Below, in pieces: positions 6,318 through 7,510 of a stretch of DNA of 7,510 nucleotides. The notes below the pieces were generated by a model. It was not told where the DNA came from. It worked only from the letters and a program-made list of their open reading frames with translations, and did no database searches. The translations under genes were made by a program, and so were the position numbers. The stretch is from assembly GCA_019118725.1 (NCBI GenBank), contig DWYO01000190.1, positions 1 to 7,510 on the forward strand, written 5' to 3'. The DNA is from Candidatus Parabacteroides intestinavium. Lineage in GTDB: Bacteria; Bacteroidota; Bacteroidia; Bacteroidales; Tannerellaceae. How positions within the stretch are numbered: position 1 is the first letter of the stretch; each line of letters begins with the position of its first letter.

Positions 6318-6704
6318 TTATTCTTTAAATGTATATATTTTGTTCAATATGAAATTGGCAATCGTATAGAATACCATCGCAAGCAACTGGTTATAATAAG
6401 GGTCAATGCCGGATGTCGCATTCAAGACAAACAAGACCCCCAATTGGAACAGGTAAGAGATACCGAATACGATACCGAAGCGCACGGCGCTACGCCTCCA
6501 TCCCGCCGCGCTATGGAATGTCCAGCAACGATTCCAAACGAAACTATTCAGTACTCCGATGCCATATCCCGTTATGTTGGACACATAATCCGAGAAACCA
6601 CATACCTTGAGCATAATCCAAATAACCAAAGCAGTAATGAGCGTATTCCCTACTCCCACGATACCGAACTTGATAGCCTGTCTAAATAGGATGTTTTTGT
6701 GCAT
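6318..6704 (-). CDS. GtrA-family small membrane protein
   Basis: Inner-membrane protein of the GtrA family (PF04138), thought to help move polyprenyl-linked sugars across the membrane for O-antigen, teichoic acid or other glycan modification. From the chosen start it is 128 aa, normal for the family, with four hydrophobic segments at about 11-33, 40-57, 76-95 and 104-123. The family signatures are RQAIKFGIVGVGNT (8-21), NSFVWNRCWTF (53-63) and NFILNKIYTF (117-126). The frame could start 30 codons earlier (base 6794), but those residues are polar, unlike the family, and lie deep in the upstream gene. The Met at 6704 directly precedes the conserved first helix. Even so it overlaps the end of the upstream gene by 23 bp, suggesting translational coupling. 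The usual partner glycosyltransferase is not in view. Sugar and target are unknown. Confidence 0.9.
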   Translation of the reverse strand: MHKNILFRQAIKFGIVGVGNTLITALVIWIMLKVCGFSDYVSNITGYGIGVLNSFVWNRCWTFHSAAGWRRSAVRFGIVFGISYLFQLGVLFVLNATSGIDPYYNQLLAMVFYTIANFILNKIYTFKE

Positions 6705-7470
6705 AATTCCGTAATGTCTCTTCAATATCTTCCGGCGTAAATTCCTTGACATTCGTGATGGTATACACATCGGCCAGGAAATTCCCGTATTCATTGCAAG
6801 TAGTTATAATCTGCGCCATAATCAGGCGGATATCCGAACGGAGCGGGAACAAGACCGACAGGTTGACATAATTCTCGCCTATCTCCAAACGCTCCATCTC
6901 GCAATCCGCCTTCGGGAAATAATAGCCGAACTCGCGCTCAATAACCTGCCGCTGATAAGCCTCGAAGGGCTGTAATGTAGCGGAAAACATCAACACGCAA
7001 AAACGCAGTTTTTCTCCACGGCCTCCTAATCCGGTCGCGATATAAATCTGTTTCTCGTCTGATAGCTCCGACTCCAGTCCCATCTGGATTTCCATCAAGG
7101 CCAGACAAGCCCAGTCCAGTTCCGGAGCTTCCGGATGCTGCTCCACATATTGTTTCAAATAGGTATACGCCTTCGGATTTTTGGAAGAGGCAAGCTTGAT
7201 CAGCAGATTTCTGACCGTATATTTAGACAAGTATTCAGGCTCTTCAGATGCGGTCTGTCCAACCAGTTCTGCATACAGATCCGCACATTCCTCATCGGTC
7301 GCTTTATAATCACGTGAAATTCCCCGTTTGTAGTCTTTGGATGAACGGAAATATTCCATCTGCAAATCGACCGGCACACTCCGTTCCAGGACATGAATAT
7401 TCCCTTTCATATTCCGGAATGAATCCTGATAATTACTCAAATTATCATTATGATCTTCATATATATTCAT
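6682..7470 (-). CDS. Uncharacterised 262-aa protein upstream of the GtrA-like gene (5' end uncertain)
   Basis: I do not recognise a family. The protein appears soluble, with no signal peptide or membrane segment. The first 80 residues are polar and acidic. Residues about 80-135 (KYTVRNLLIKL, AYTYLKQYVEQHPEAPELDWACLALMEI) look like paired amphipathic helices, as in TPR- or HEAT-like repeats. A mixed region follows with IYIATGLGGRGEKLRFCVLMF (142-162) and a terminal FTPEDIEETLRNYAQKH helix. A scaffold or adaptor role is possible but unproven. The ATG at 7470 is the first in the frame, yet the frame has no stop before the window edge (13 further codons), so the true start may lie beyond 7510. 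Its last 23 bp overlap the GtrA-like gene, so the two are very likely one transcript. Confidence 0.8.
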   Translation of the reverse strand: MNIYEDHNDNLSNYQDSFRNMKGNIHVLERSVPVDLQMEYFRSSKDYKRGISRDYKATDEECADLYAELVGQTASEEPEYLSKYTVRNLLIKLASSKNPKAYTYLKQYVEQHPEAPELDWACLALMEIQMGLESELSDEKQIYIATGLGGRGEKLRFCVLMFSATLQPFEAYQRQVIEREFGYYFPKADCEMERLEIGENYVNLSVLFPLRSDIRLIMAQIITTCNEYGNFLADVYTITNVKEFTPEDIEETLRNYAQKHPI

Positions 7471-7510
7471 ACCATTTTCAAATAAGCCGTTTCCACCTTC
7501 TGTAACCGGT

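Noticed and set aside
6246..6689. Plus-strand open frame (147 aa) covering the GtrA-like gene
   Set aside because: The minus strand encodes a clear four-helix GtrA protein here; the plus-strand product is polar and unlike any family I recognise.
6705..6794. 30-codon N-terminal extension of the GtrA-like protein
   Set aside because: The extension is polar and basic, unlike GtrA family N-termini, and lies fully inside the upstream gene; the Met at 6704 precedes the conserved first helix.
1..7510. Mobile element, phage, CRISPR or defence system
   Set aside because: No transposase, integrase, terminal inverted repeats, spaced direct repeats or defence-type domains were found; the genes and their composition are uniform and chromosomal in character.

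Overview
The window looks like core chromosome of a Bacteroidales bacterium, possibly a Parabacteroides or Bacteroides relative (genus is a guess). Three observations point there. Promoters fit the Bacteroidetes TAnnTTTG (-7) / TTTG (-33) pattern, start codons are preceded by A/T-rich leaders without clear Shine-Dalgarno sequences, and glycolysis appears to use a long PPi-dependent phosphofructokinase. I see no transposase, integrase, CRISPR array, toxin-antitoxin pair or phage gene.

Plus-strand half (1-4413). The window opens inside a DEAD-box RNA helicase gene, of which only the C-terminal RecA-like domain and a basic tail remain. Next is pfp (diphosphate--fructose-6-phosphate 1-phosphotransferase), with its own promoter-like box and an 18-bp palindrome in its leader. 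Behind pfp is a roughly 190-nt non-coding stretch that can fold into a long, interrupted rod and ends in a strong intrinsic terminator. This is either a structured pfp 3' UTR, a separate small RNA (its shape recalls 6S RNA), or a leader of the next gene. Then come an unrecognised 258-aa protein and a LacX-type aldose 1-epimerase 43 bp downstream, probably one transcript, closed by a hairpin terminator that can work in both directions.

Minus-strand half (4414-7510). Reading right to left: an unrecognised 262-aa soluble protein whose 5' end may lie beyond the window; a small four-helix GtrA-family membrane protein overlapping it by 23 bp; the replicative helicase gene dnaB; and tRNA-Trp(CCA), which has an almost ideal Bacteroidetes promoter. 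The tRNA and the epimerase gene converge on the shared terminator.

The genes are housekeeping or conserved accessory functions (RNA remodelling, glycolysis, sugar mutarotation, DNA replication, translation) and do not form one pathway. I found no convincing new multi-gene system. The best candidates for a second look are the structured RNA after pfp, the pfp leader palindrome, the two unrecognised proteins, and the repeats trailing tRNA-Trp.
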